The notes beneath the pieces are model-generated. The model was given only the letters and a program-made list of their open reading frames with translations, made no database searches and was not told where the DNA came from. Made by a program: the position numbers and the translations under genes. From Maribacter luteus (GTDB lineage: Bacteria > Bacteroidota > Bacteroidia > Flavobacteriales > Flavobacteriaceae), in assembly GCF_009674825.1 (NCBI RefSeq), contig NZ_WKJH01000005.1:1-64000 (forward strand): a stretch of DNA of 64,000 bases, in the 5' to 3' direction. Positions 1 to 8,417 of the stretch are shown piece after piece. Positions within the stretch are counted from its first letter, which is position 1. Each line of letters begins with the position of its first letter.

Positions 1-108
1 TTCGGTACAGCAGTAATTTGAGTAACCATATCTTTAATTTTTTGTTCATTTTAAAGATACTCGACTTACTGCTTTTTCATCGATGCTATAAAAAATTGCT
101 AAATTAGT

Positions 109-205
109 GCTTAACCAAAGGTCGTTGCATTTTTGTTACGTCTGATTTTCCTTCGGAAAATCCTCGCACACAAAAACGCAACTTTCCATACACAAACACG
201 TTAGC
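109..205. repeat. attC-like imperfect palindrome upstream of the WG-repeat gene
   Basis: The segment has two nested pairs of inverted boxes. The outer pair is GCTTAAC (109-115) and GTTAGC (200-205). The inner pair is GTTGCATTTTTGT (124-136) and ACAAAAACGCAAC (170-182), which match with one mismatch. A central perfect 8-bp stem, GATTTTCC/GGAAAATC (144-151 and 155-162), closes on a 3-nt loop. The spacers between outer and inner boxes differ in length. Nested boxes around a variable centre recall integron attC recombination sites, but the outer boxes do not fit the canonical GTTRRRY/RYYYAAC consensus exactly. No integrase gene is in the window. It could also be a generic extragenic hairpin repeat. 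Confidence 0.45.
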
Positions 206-212
206 AAAAATT

Positions 213-1577
213 ATGACCCAAATTATGATTAAACCAAAAGTAATATTAGTTCTTTTTATATTCTCATCGTTAATGATGGCTCAAACAAATGAAGTTATGG
301 AAGCAACTTCGCCAAATAATCCTGGAGAAGTTGACTTTGGTGAATTCCAAACTAAAAACAATAAATATGGCATCGTAAAAAAGGACGGGACAGTTATAGT
401 GCCATACGAGTATGATAGTCTTTCAGGAGATATAAGCCGTAATCGTATTAAAGCAATAAAAAAAAATAAAATAGGCTTGATAAGTAGTAGCAACGAAATT
501 ATTATACCTATCAAGTATCAAGAATTAGAATTTATTCAGCCGCACTACCATGATTTTTTAAAAATAAGGGACAAAAACAAATACGGAATAATAAATCTCC
601 AAGAAAAGGTCATTATTACGAATGAGTACGACGATATTAGATGGCACAAAGATAATTTCTTCATAGTCACTAAGAATGGAAAGGTGGGAGCTATTGATAA
701 AAAAGGTACATCTTTAATGAAACTCACGAAAGGAAATGATATTCAGAAAGCCATTTGGAAAAATCGTATCCCCAAATACTTTATATTTAAATCAGATGAT
801 AAATTTGGACTTGTTGACATCAATGGGAACGTTAGCATTCCTCCACTATATTTCAAATTATATTACTGGAATGATTATGATGTTTATAATGCTATAACCA
901 GTGAGAACAAATGGGGGGTATTAGATGAAAAAAATAATGAGTTATTACCTTTGATATATGAACGTATCGTCATTGACCAACCTGATTTCATCGTAGTAAA
1001 GAAAAACAACAAATATGGTGTAGTTGACATCAAGAATAATTTATTAATTCCTTTTGAATATGATAAACTATTCACTATTAGCTCAAAAAAATGTGGGTCA
1101 AGGCATGTTGGAACAAAGGATGGTACAAGGGAACTTTTAGACAATAAAGGCCTGCCTTTAATAAAACAACTAAATTTTGATAATATCAATTTTGTTGACC
1201 AATGTTTGTTTGAGACTAGGATGAATAATAAATTAGGACTTATGGACATGAATGGAAAAATTATATTGAAAAATAAATTTAAAGTTATTAAGCCTATCAA
1301 TAGTAGCAGAATTATTGCGTCGGAAATCAAGAACTTTAAATTATTCGATTTTAAGGGTAGTTTGTTAACAGATGAAGAATTTGAAGAAATCAGAAATATT
1401 AATTCTTCTCAATATTTATCAATCAAAAAAAACAACAAGTATGGTTTAATTAATTTCGAAGGGAAACTTATTAAGGAGCCCGTCTATGATAAGATTCAAT
1501 GGAAACAAAATGCAGATAATTCTATTTATGGCGTAATTGGCATTAAGAAAATAAAAATAATATCGGACGGAAAATAA
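213..1577 (+). CDS. Secreted WG-repeat protein
   Basis: This is a 454-residue protein with an N-terminal signal peptide (hydrophobic residues about 8-22, ending MMAQ). Most of the rest is tandem WG repeats, recognisable by units of the type N-K-[YW]-G-[IVL]-[IV]-[DK]-x-x-G followed by [IV]-P-x-x-Y-[DE]. Examples lie near residues 50, 120, 205, 235, 270, 340 and 410. WG repeats form beta structures usually taken to mediate protein binding; a specific role cannot be read from sequence. The gene is visibly AT-rich and stands alone between an attC-like palindrome (109-205) and a half-site (1583-1610), an arrangement that resembles an integron cassette. The ATG at 213 lies 8 bases after the GTTAGC box. 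Family assignment is firm, function unknown. Confidence 0.85.
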   Translation: MTQIMIKPKVILVLFIFSSLMMAQTNEVMEATSPNNPGEVDFGEFQTKNNKYGIVKKDGTVIVPYEYDSLSGDISRNRIKAIKKNKIGLISSSNEIIIPIKYQELEFIQPHYHDFLKIRDKNKYGIINLQEKVIITNEYDDIRWHKDNFFIVTKNGKVGAIDKKGTSLMKLTKGNDIQKAIWKNRIPKYFIFKSDDKFGLVDINGNVSIPPLYFKLYYWNDYDVYNAITSENKWGVLDEKNNELLPLIYERIVIDQPDFIVVKKNNKYGVVDIKNNLLIPFEYDKLFTISSKKCGSRHVGTKDGTRELLDNKGLPLIKQLNFDNINFVDQCLFETRMNNKLGLMDMNGKIILKNKFKVIKPINSSRIIASEIKNFKLFDFKGSLLTDEEFEEIRNINSSQYLSIKKNNKYGLINFEGKLIKEPVYDKIQWKQNADNSIYGVIGIKKIKIISDGK

Positions 1578-1582
1578 CTTTT

Positions 1583-1610
1583 GCTAACAATGGTAACCGT
1601 TGCACAAGCC
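1583..1610. repeat. attC-like half site after the WG-repeat gene
   Basis: GCTAACA directly follows the stop codon of the WG-repeat gene, then GTAACCGTTGCACAAGCC. It resembles the left arm of the 109-205 palindrome (GCTTAAC, then ...GGT and CGTTGCA in the same order). No matching right arm is seen before the terminator at 1639, so this would be a truncated site. The 18-mer at 1593-1610 recurs with one mismatch at 4321-4338. Confidence 0.35.
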
Positions 1611-1638
1611 CTTGAACAGCAAAAAAAAGACCTCTTTT

Positions 1639-1666
1639 AAGCCCTTTTTAGGGGCTTTTTGTTTTT
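1639..1666 (+). terminator. Rho-independent terminator after the WG-repeat gene
   Basis: AAGCCC (1639-1644) pairs with GGGCTT (1652-1657), and a T-rich tract follows. The remaining gap, 1667-2027, shows no convincing gene, RNA or promoter. Confidence 0.6.
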
Positions 1667-2027
1667 AGGACACTGGGCAATCTAGATTTTTAGGGGGCCT
1701 ACAAGTGTTCTTTCAAGTTCTTGGCACCTGTTTTTTATAAAAAATGACAAAGCAAGCATTCCCATCCCACTTTTCGCTCGTTTCCCGATGAATTTCAGGT
1801 ATTTCCTCAGGTTGTAGGGCAAACAGTTTTTCCTAATAGTACTTCTTTGCTTGCTTACCTATAGTTACGCCCCCCTTCCCGATCGGCAATAATCGATAAA
1901 GACTTTTTTCTTAACTTGGGCAACAGTCATAACACCTATAAACAATAAGGGCTTTGGCCCTGTGTAAAGATGGAAACGATAGGTTCCCTTTCTGACCTAC
2001 TTGGCATAGTTTCATACCATAAATAAT

Positions 2028-2543
2028 ATGAGCAAACAAAAACTGATAAAAAGACTAAAGAGTTATTATCCTATGGAAAGATTTCACGCTTTTGTGACTT
2101 TCCCAGCTATTTTCGTTTATCTAATTTTTAATAACTCATTTTCAAATATATTTTTTCTGTTGTATGGTATTTTAATTTGTATAATAATACTGATTCAAGG
2201 ACAATACTATTGGAAATTAAAGTTATATAGATTAATGAACAAACCCTTCAATCAAGAAAAAAACCTAAATATTTTCAGGATTTCTAAAAAACTAAATTTG
2301 ATATTAATTGGCCTGATTCCGTTAATATTTGCAATTCAATTATATCAAAACGACTGGAAAATTATACCTGAAAACTTAATTTTATGGGGGTTATTTGCCA
2401 ATTTTATCGCAATTCTTGAGCATATAAATTACTATATGCGCCAATTAATGATTGATAATTCAGCTGATTTAAAATATGTAAAGCGGAATATAAAATTAAA
2501 AATCGCAAGTTTAGCCAAGGATTTAAAAGAGAATGAACTATAA
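2028..2543 (+). CDS. Hypothetical integral membrane protein
   Basis: This 171-residue protein has a basic N-terminus and four predicted hydrophobic segments at about residues 18-38, 40-62, 88-106 and 116-137. A charged cytoplasmic-looking tail rich in K and E follows. I recognise no family motif. It is monocistronic with long flanking gaps, and its AT-rich codon use matches neighbouring accessory genes. Real membrane protein is likely; function unknown. Confidence 0.65.
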   Translation: MSKQKLIKRLKSYYPMERFHAFVTFPAIFVYLIFNNSFSNIFFLLYGILICIIILIQGQYYWKLKLYRLMNKPFNQEKNLNIFRISKKLNLILIGLIPLIFAIQLYQNDWKIIPENLILWGLFANFIAILEHINYYMRQLMIDNSADLKYVKRNIKLKIASLAKDLKENEL

Positions 2544-2768
2544 GGTCAGGAACTAACAGCGGCCATTGTTAAGACATATTTCGAAGCTCAACCCAAAGTA
2601 CTGAGCTTTAAACCAAAACCGATAAATTGAAATTTTACCATAGCGGAAAATTCAAAATTTGGCTTTTTAAATAAAAAAGAAAAACAATACATAAAAATTC
2701 GAATCAAAATTCATCTGATAAGTTAATGCCTTTATACACTCTATGTTTCACATACAATACAGGAAAAA

Positions 2769-3365
2769 ATGAATAATCTTAAGAAATATTTAGCGGAAGG
2801 TTTATTGATTGTCTTTAGTGTTTTATTCGCTTTGTTTATCAATAAATTAGTTGATGACCACAAAACCAATAAAAAAAAGACAATAGCCATTGAAAGCATT
2901 AAGAAAGAACTATATCGAAATTCGGCAATAATCAATAAATGGAAAGAGCGACATATAAAAATAAGAAATCGCATTACTGAATTAGTTGAAGGGCGTAATG
3001 ACAGTTTGAAAACCGAACTATTAAAACATGAATTTCTTAATCTTGGTGTATTAACGAACAATGAGAGTTTAATTGATGCTATATTAACAAATACCGCTTG
3101 GGAATCGGCCAAATCAACAGGAATTATATCAGAATTTGATTTTGATACAACCCAAAAACTGACTCATGTATATTCAATGCAAGAGGTTTTAACCGAAAGA
3201 ACCGTAATTAAAATATTAGATTATTATTTCGATCCAAATGCCCACAATATGGAAAACATTGACGAGACCCTAACCCAATTTCAATTGAGGTTTTGGGAAT
3301 TGACCGGGCAAGAAGAACTAATGACCAACTTGTACAATGAGGCCATCAATCAAATAAAAAAATAA
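2769..3365 (+). CDS. DUF6090-like single-pass membrane protein
   Basis: This 198-residue protein has a short basic N-terminus, one hydrophobic segment (about residues 9-27, EGLLIVFSVLFALFINK) and a long helical, charged domain outside. The layout matches the DUF6090-type protein at 6672-7436: a membrane anchor reading G/E-x-x-L-I-V followed by L-x-x-E-L and a helical domain with an N-rich turn. It is shorter and divergent. Such proteins are common orphan genes in Flavobacteriaceae with no established function. The ATG start follows an A-rich stretch. The gap upstream (2544-2768) holds the small palindrome TAACA...TGTTA at 2554-2571. Confidence 0.65.
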   Translation: MNNLKKYLAEGLLIVFSVLFALFINKLVDDHKTNKKKTIAIESIKKELYRNSAIINKWKERHIKIRNRITELVEGRNDSLKTELLKHEFLNLGVLTNNESLIDAILTNTAWESAKSTGIISEFDFDTTQKLTHVYSMQEVLTERTVIKILDYYFDPNAHNMENIDETLTQFQLRFWELTGQEELMTNLYNEAINQIKK

Positions 3366-3549
3366 AACGGTTCCTACCAGAGGGAGCTTTTATATGACTT
3401 TTAATTCCATTTAAAACTTGGGGGAATTTATTATTGGCCAAAATCATTTTTCAAATTACTAACATTAATTTTTCTATTTTTAGGACCTAATAGTTCTAGG
3501 TAAAAATTGGAATTCTTAAGAAGCTTAATAAAAAAACCCTCATATAATC

Positions 3550-3969
3550 ATGAAATATTTATTTACACTATGTATAATGACCTTAAGCTTTGTAAGCTAT
3601 GGGCAATCAATAACCGGACAATGGGAAACCTACGATGATGAAACCAAGGAGAAAAAAGCGATTATTGAAATTTATAAAACAGATAATCTCTATTTCGCCA
3701 AAATAGTCAAAAGTTTCAAGAGCGATAAAAATGCTGTTTGTGACAATTGTAAAGGAACAAAAAAAGGTAAACCAATTAGTGGCCTGGTCATTATTGAAAA
3801 CATAAAAAAAGATGATGATGAGTTTAATGGTGGCACTATTTTAGATCCGGAAAACGGAAAAATTTACAAGTGTTATTTAGAGTTGGTAAACAAAAATAAA
3901 TTGAAAGTAAGGGGCTTCCTTGGAGTTTCCCTTTTTGGTAGGACCCAGTATTGGATCAGGAAGGAATAA
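3550..3969 (+). CDS. DUF2147 family secreted protein
   Basis: This 139-residue protein has a signal peptide (residues 1-19, ending VSYGQ) and a compact lipocalin-like domain. Typical DUF2147 features are visible: an N-terminal G-x-W motif (TGQWETYDD), a central region with a C-x-x-C pair (CDNC), I-L-D-P-E-N-G-K-x-Y near residue 100, and a C-terminal R-G-F-L-G...G-R-T-Q-x-W-I-R. Length and order fit the family. Members are periplasmic or exported and of unknown function. It stands alone. Confidence 0.85.
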   Translation: MKYLFTLCIMTLSFVSYGQSITGQWETYDDETKEKKAIIEIYKTDNLYFAKIVKSFKSDKNAVCDNCKGTKKGKPISGLVIIENIKKDDDEFNGGTILDPENGKIYKCYLELVNKNKLKVRGFLGVSLFGRTQYWIRKE

Positions 3970-4024
3970 ATTCCTATTCCGTGCGTATGACCACAAATAC
4001 CAATCGTTATATTACAACTTTGAA

Positions 4025-4108
4025 ATACGGAAACCCTTTACCTTCCTTATCGTCTTATGGCTCTCATTTCCCCTCTATTCACAAGAAGTATTTTATAAAT
4101 TACCGTAA
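4025..4108 (+). pseudogene. Remnant of a secreted protein N-terminus
   Basis: In one frame this stretch reads as a good signal peptide (IRKPFTFLIVLWLSFPLYSQ) followed by EVFYKLP and a stop. The codon where a start would be expected is ATA (4025-4027), not ATG. The simplest reading is the decayed 5' end of a secreted-protein gene, but chance cannot be excluded for so short a segment. Confidence 0.3.
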
Positions 4109-4122
4109 GCAAAAAACATAGC

Positions 4123-4377
4123 ATGGTATTTAATAAGAAGATCTTTGGGAACGAAAACCTGTTGAATAGTTTAGGAGCTTCAGAACAAGAAATAAAAAAA
4201 CTAGAGGAAGTATATATATTTTTAGAAAAGCAGAACAGAGAACTGAACAACCACTATAATCTCTCCGAACTAGGAATGCTTTTAGTAGATCTCAAAGAAA
4301 TTCCCGAAAGTAAATCAATAGTAACCGTTGCAAAAGCCTATAATCCGGGAAAAGCTACTTCATTTAAGCCGCATTAA
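4123..4377 (+). CDS. Hypothetical small protein
   Basis: This 84-residue protein is largely helical and charged, with a possible coiled coil at about residues 20-45 (EQEIKKLEEVYIFLEKQNRELNN). No family is recognised. Its last 20 codons contain an 18-bp sequence nearly identical to the half site after the WG-repeat gene (4321-4338 versus 1593-1610), so the 3' end may overlap a repeat and the natural C-terminus may have been different. It could be a real small gene or a remnant. Confidence 0.45.
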   Translation: MVFNKKIFGNENLLNSLGASEQEIKKLEEVYIFLEKQNRELNNHYNLSELGMLLVDLKEIPESKSIVTVAKAYNPGKATSFKPH

Positions 4378-4552
4378 GGGTGTTTATTCACCGTTGGTCG
4401 CCCAATATACGGGTGTTCATTGGCCCTTATACTCCGTGGCACCCATGGTTTTATTGCCAATATCATCTAAAACTTTTTATCGTTTTCACTATATTTCCAT
4501 AAGATAATGTGGACCGCAAATAACGCGGTGATATAACCAATTATAAAGAACT

Positions 4553-5092
4553 ATGAATACTGATTTTAATTTCGAAGAGTTGAAAAGCAAAATTGAATTT
4601 GCCGTTAAAAAAAGTTTTAAAGAAAATATTCAAAAATATGGTTCCGATATTTGCTCTTTTTCATTAATAAGTGATGATGGGGCAATGACCTTGGTCCCTT
4701 ATACAAATACTAAAAGTCATTTAGAGAAAATGCAATCTCAAGATCCTAAATACAAGGATTTTTATGAATTTGAACCTGTTGAATGGTTTACCTCTAATGG
4801 GGCCAAAGCTGAATTCCATGACCTATGCCAAACTCTTTCAGTAGAAACCGACAAAGAAGAATTAGACTTTGAAAATTTTAGAAACATAGTATTCGAAACT
4901 TGCGTTCAAGTATTGGAAAAACTGCGTACTGAAGGTTTCTTTCAAAAAGAATTAGGAAAAAACCTGTTGGTACAATTTAATATTTCAGATACAAACGAGC
5001 CTAAAGAAAATTTAATAAAATGGACAAAACGGCTTAATGATAAAAAAAATGGAAAACGTTATCAAGATTATATGAATCACGTATTCGAATAA
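4553..5092 (+). CDS. DUF4303 domain protein
   Basis: This 179-residue soluble protein has no signal peptide. The N-terminal pattern (alpha helix, then YGSDICSFSLISDDGAMTLVPYTNT), the middle F-x-P-x-E-W motif (YEFEPVEWFT) and the C-terminal N-x-x-x-x-K-W-x-x-x-L-N match DUF4303, a cytoplasmic family of unknown function often found in accessory regions near secretion or toxin-immunity genes. No toxin gene is adjacent here, so an immunity role is not supported. Confidence 0.7.
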   Translation: MNTDFNFEELKSKIEFAVKKSFKENIQKYGSDICSFSLISDDGAMTLVPYTNTKSHLEKMQSQDPKYKDFYEFEPVEWFTSNGAKAEFHDLCQTLSVETDKEELDFENFRNIVFETCVQVLEKLRTEGFFQKELGKNLLVQFNISDTNEPKENLIKWTKRLNDKKNGKRYQDYMNHVFE

Positions 5093-5246
5093 AAACTGGT
5101 TACAAAAATGGAGATAGTTTATACGGTTTTTGGTACTTCACCCAAAGTTTAAAGCTTTTAAGCAAGTCCGCAAAATCTTTGGTATTTTGCCTTGGATAGG
5201 AAATAATAAATCAAAAAAACAGAGACATATTTAACACAAATAATAG

Positions 5247-6173
5247 ATGAAAAAATTAATAATTACCACTATAGTCTTGTCATTTATTCTTTCTGTAAAA
5301 GCACAAAGTTCGCCTCCAAAAGTCGTTCATGGTAAGATTGAACGTATTGAGAATTTCGAGTCAAAATATATAACCCCCAGGAATGTTGATATTTGGATGC
5401 CTGAAGGTTATTCACCATCGCAAAAATATTCTGTGTTATACATGCATGATGGACAAATGCTATTCGACCCTGAAAGCTCGTGGAACAAACAAGCATGGAA
5501 TGTAGATGATGTGGCTTCCAAATTATTTCAATCACATAAGATTGAAAAATTTATTGTTGTTGGCATTTGGAATGGAGGAGAAACGAGGCACTCTGATTAT
5601 TTTCCGCAAAAACCATTTGAATTATTATCAAATAGTCAAAGAGATACGGTAAATGCCCAACTTAAAAGCTCTCATGTTCCAATAACAAATACATTCCGTC
5701 CTCAATCTGACAACTATCTTAAGTTTATTGTTAAAGAGCTAAAACCGTATATAGACAAAACCTATTCGGTTTATTCTGACAAAGAGAACACCTATGTGAT
5801 GGGTAGCAGTATGGGAGGTTTAATTTCTATGTATGCTATTTGTGAATACCCAAAGGTATTTGGAGGGGCTGCTTGTTTATCAACGCATTGGCCAGGTACT
5901 TTTACCCTTGACAACAACCCAATACCAGATGCATTTATTACGTATTTGAACAAAAACCTTCCAAATCCTAAAAGCCATAAGATTTATTTTGATTGTGGAG
6001 ATGAAACATTGGATAAGTTGTATCCGGAAATCCAAAAAAAAGTAGACCAGTTGATGGTCGAAAAAGAATACAACGAAGATAATTGGATCACTAAATATTT
6101 CCCTGGAGAAAACCATAGTGAAAATGCCTGGAGTAAAAGGCTCCATATTCCTTTAGAATTCTTGTTAAAATAA
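5247..6173 (+). CDS. Secreted alpha/beta-hydrolase esterase (PF00756-type)
   Basis: This 308-residue protein has a cleavable signal peptide (residues 1-20, ending VKAQ). The hydrolase core shows VLYMHDGQMLFDP, a nucleophile elbow G-S-S-M-G (residues 186-190, Ser188), an acidic candidate in FDCGDETLD and a catalytic His in ENHSENAW near the C-terminus. This is the putative esterase/enterochelin-esterase-like family. It probably hydrolyses an ester of a sugar or siderophore in the periplasm, but the substrate is not readable. It has no operon partners. Confidence 0.85.
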   Translation: MKKLIITTIVLSFILSVKAQSSPPKVVHGKIERIENFESKYITPRNVDIWMPEGYSPSQKYSVLYMHDGQMLFDPESSWNKQAWNVDDVASKLFQSHKIEKFIVVGIWNGGETRHSDYFPQKPFELLSNSQRDTVNAQLKSSHVPITNTFRPQSDNYLKFIVKELKPYIDKTYSVYSDKENTYVMGSSMGGLISMYAICEYPKVFGGAACLSTHWPGTFTLDNNPIPDAFITYLNKNLPNPKSHKIYFDCGDETLDKLYPEIQKKVDQLMVEKEYNEDNWITKYFPGENHSENAWSKRLHIPLEFLLK

Positions 6174-6671
6174 AAAATTCTACCAACAGGGTTTTCAAAA
6201 TACAGTTAATACCGGCTTTTCTAGGAGGTTGTGTCTATTTGCTTGCAACTTTCCAAGCACTACCACCTTGTTTGTAAATTATGGCCCTTCCTGAATAAAA
6301 GCTACAAAATGAGATTGAACCACTTATTCATTATTCCGAAAGCATAATACCATAGTAACATCTATACATATACACTGAAGAGAAACAAGATTGAAATCAG
6401 TATGGCCAGGCAGAGCAATTACTATGAAAACGGCATTGTCTGAGCGTGTAATCGGTATCTTAATCGATAAATTTTATCTCTACCGAACCCTTTGATAGCC
6501 TACAACACGCAAAAAGAGCTACAAAAAATGTAATCAAACTATACAATGAAATTAGATTACATTTATCTTTAAAGTACAAAACATCTAATTAGGTGCATCA
6601 TTATACCGCTTAAAACAAGTATTAACCTGTGCCGTATTTTAGGATAAGTCATTATCGAAAACCATTAACCA
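6174..6671. other. Non-coding gap with a 10-bp inverted repeat
   Basis: No coding frame is convincing here. A perfect inverted repeat, AAATGTAATC (6526-6535) and GATTACATTT (6555-6564), is separated by 19 bases and lies about 110 bases before the next start. It could be an operator or a weak hairpin; there is no T-tract typical of a terminator. Confidence 0.4.
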
Positions 6672-7436
6672 ATGATAAAATTCTTTAGGAAAATTAGACA
6701 AAATTTGATTTCTGAAAACAACTTCAGCAAATATCTGTTGTATGCAATAGGAGAGATTGTTCTTGTGGTGATTGGGATACTCATAGCCCTTGCCATAGAT
6801 AATAGCAATCAAAATCGGGTAATCAAGGAAAAAGAACAGACGTACTTAAATGGCTTAAAAGAGGAGTTCAAGACCAGTAAATTCAAGTTAAATGCGTTGA
6901 TCGAGGTAAACAAGGAAAATTTCCGGGGAGCTAAAAAACTATTGCAATATATCTCCGATAAAAACCATCCCCCTACCGAAACACAGTTTTCACAATTATT
7001 GTTCAATACATTTTCTTCCGATATTTCCTTTAATCCCAACAACTCCCTTTTAAGCGAGATCATAAGCTCAGGAAGTTTAAAAGACATTTCAAACCCAGAT
7101 TTAAGAATACAATTAACCAATTGGATATCTACTTTAGAGGATGTAACCAAACAAGAAAACGAACTCGGTATCCAACGGGAAAAAGTACTTGATATTTTTA
7201 GGACAAATGACAACAGTTTACGGGTCATATTCGACCTAACAGGTGTAAACCAAGAAATAGGTATCGAAAAAACCGGTCAGGATGTCAGTAATCTGGGGTT
7301 ATTGGATTCCAGGGCGTTCGAGAATAATATTTTAATGTTCGTTCTTACCAGTAGTGCTATGGAAAAAGCACATTACGCTCCTTTGATGGAAGATCTGAAC
7401 GCTATTTTGGAGTTAATTGAGCATGAAATAGAATAA
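6672..7436 (+). CDS. DUF6090 family membrane protein
   Basis: This 254-residue protein carries the DUF6090 N-terminus: a basic amphipathic stretch, then Y-A-I-G-E-I-V-L-V-V-I-G-I-L-I-A-L (one membrane helix, about residues 24-44), then the D-N-x-N-Q-x-x-x-x-K-E-x-E linker. A long helical, probably periplasmic domain follows. The family is very common in Flavobacteriia, often in multiple copies; function is unknown. The gene is alone and is followed by a strong terminator shared with the convergent gene. Confidence 0.85.
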   Translation: MIKFFRKIRQNLISENNFSKYLLYAIGEIVLVVIGILIALAIDNSNQNRVIKEKEQTYLNGLKEEFKTSKFKLNALIEVNKENFRGAKKLLQYISDKNHPPTETQFSQLLFNTFSSDISFNPNNSLLSEIISSGSLKDISNPDLRIQLTNWISTLEDVTKQENELGIQREKVLDIFRTNDNSLRVIFDLTGVNQEIGIEKTGQDVSNLGLLDSRAFENNILMFVLTSSAMEKAHYAPLMEDLNAILELIEHEIE

Positions 7437-7488
7437 CCAAAAACCCACTATGTACGAATAAGGGAACAGCGCAGCCCTTAAAAAAGAA

Positions 7489-7518
7489 ACCCCATCAAAA
7501 CCAACGTTTTGATGGGGT
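7489..7518. terminator. Bidirectional terminator
   Basis: ACCCCATCAAAAC (7489-7501) pairs perfectly with GTTTTGATGGGGT (7506-7518) across a 4-nt loop. It sits between convergent genes ending at 7436 (+) and 7557 (-). Confidence 0.8.
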
Positions 7519-7556
7519 CGTTTATTTAAAGGATCAAAAGAAAATCCCTAGGCCCT

Positions 7557-8417
7557 CTACTCTTTTTTAGAACGTCCTAATTTATAGGTTATACCTATAT
7601 TAAGTCCGAAAGAGGAATATGGTACTTTTTGTGATAGTGTTTTAGAGGTATCTGTATTGGTATTCGACAAACTATCCTCATAAGTCGTTTTTCTATTAAC
7701 GCCTTCGGGTAAATTATCCATATTATAATAACCGCTCACGGCAACAGAACCATCGGGCAAAACAATATCAGTATTGAATTCAGATAGTTCGGAATCTTTT
7801 CTTTTTAAACTGATACCGTAGTATTCAGCCTCTACAAAAAGACTCCAATTCGTATTCAAATCATATTTATAACCAAGTGCGGCTACGAGGCCTAAAGGAA
7901 AATGTCCGTGATAATCCTCTTTATAATTTGTTTCGGAATATGACCCTTCCGGCACACCAAAAGCCGCCGCCTCTTCTTCAGAGAAAACAGATTTTTGATA
8001 CACCACGGCTTCGGTTTTACCGCCTAATTTCAATAAAGCCCCAAAACGACCATAAATGTTATTGGTAAATCTATAAACAACAGAAGTTGAAGCTCCGAAA
8101 GCACGGGCCCTGGCCACTGCATTTACCTCCGTACTAGGTAAATCAACAACTGATACATCTTGATCCGTACCATGTAAGTAACCAACTCCTAAATCCACTC
8201 CAAACGATTCGTTAAAGAAATAGGTTCCCCGTACTTGAACGTTGGCCCCTTCACCATAACTACCATAAGAGTTTTCTGTTTCTGAGACATTCACTCGTTC
8301 TCCCAATTTCATGCCAGCGCTTCCTATGGCATATCCAGAACTTGCTGAAAATTGCCACTGCCCATAAGAAAAAGTGCTTACCAAGACAGCTGCGATTACT
8401 GTAATTAATTGCTTCAT
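7557..8417 (-). CDS. Outer-membrane beta-barrel protein
   Basis: This 286-residue protein has a signal peptide (residues 1-19, ending FSYGQ) and alternating hydrophobic/polar strands throughout. It ends with a typical last strand (FGLNIGITYKLGRSKK). Gly-rich strands such as FGVDLGVGYLHG and GLVAALGYKYDLN support an OmpW/OmpX-like or PF13505-type barrel. Ligand or role is unknown. A candidate -7 box, TACCTTTG, is read on the minus strand at 8513-8506, about 90 bases before the ATG; no clear -33 box accompanies it. The rest of the 8418-8906 gap shows no gene. Confidence 0.8.
   Translation of the reverse strand: MKQLITVIAAVLVSTFSYGQWQFSASSGYAIGSAGMKLGERVNVSETENSYGSYGEGANVQVRGTYFFNESFGVDLGVGYLHGTDQDVSVVDLPSTEVNAVARARAFGASTSVVYRFTNNIYGRFGALLKLGGKTEAVVYQKSVFSEEEAAAFGVPEGSYSETNYKEDYHGHFPLGLVAALGYKYDLNTNWSLFVEAEYYGISLKRKDSELSEFNTDIVLPDGSVAVSGYYNMDNLPEGVNRKTTYEDSLSNTNTDTSKTLSQKVPYSSFGLNIGITYKLGRSKKE

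Noticed and set aside
884-1330. 148-residue frame on the minus strand
   Set aside because: It is an antisense shadow of the WG-repeat gene; its hydrophobic runs are the complement of Asn/Lys-rich codons, and it has no start signal or family motif.
2584-2608. Hairpin AAGCTCA/TGAGCTT
   Set aside because: The 7-bp stem has an 11-nt loop and no T-tract; not supported as a terminator.
3920-4108. 62-residue frame overlapping the DUF2147 gene
   Set aside because: It starts inside the DUF2147 coding region in another frame; only its last part (4025-4108) looks like real former coding sequence, listed as a remnant.
4553-5092. Immunity protein call for the DUF4303 gene
   Set aside because: No toxin or secretion gene lies beside it, so context does not support that role.
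6809-7228. 139-residue minus-strand frame
   Set aside because: It lies entirely inside the DUF6090 gene on the opposite strand, with no motif.
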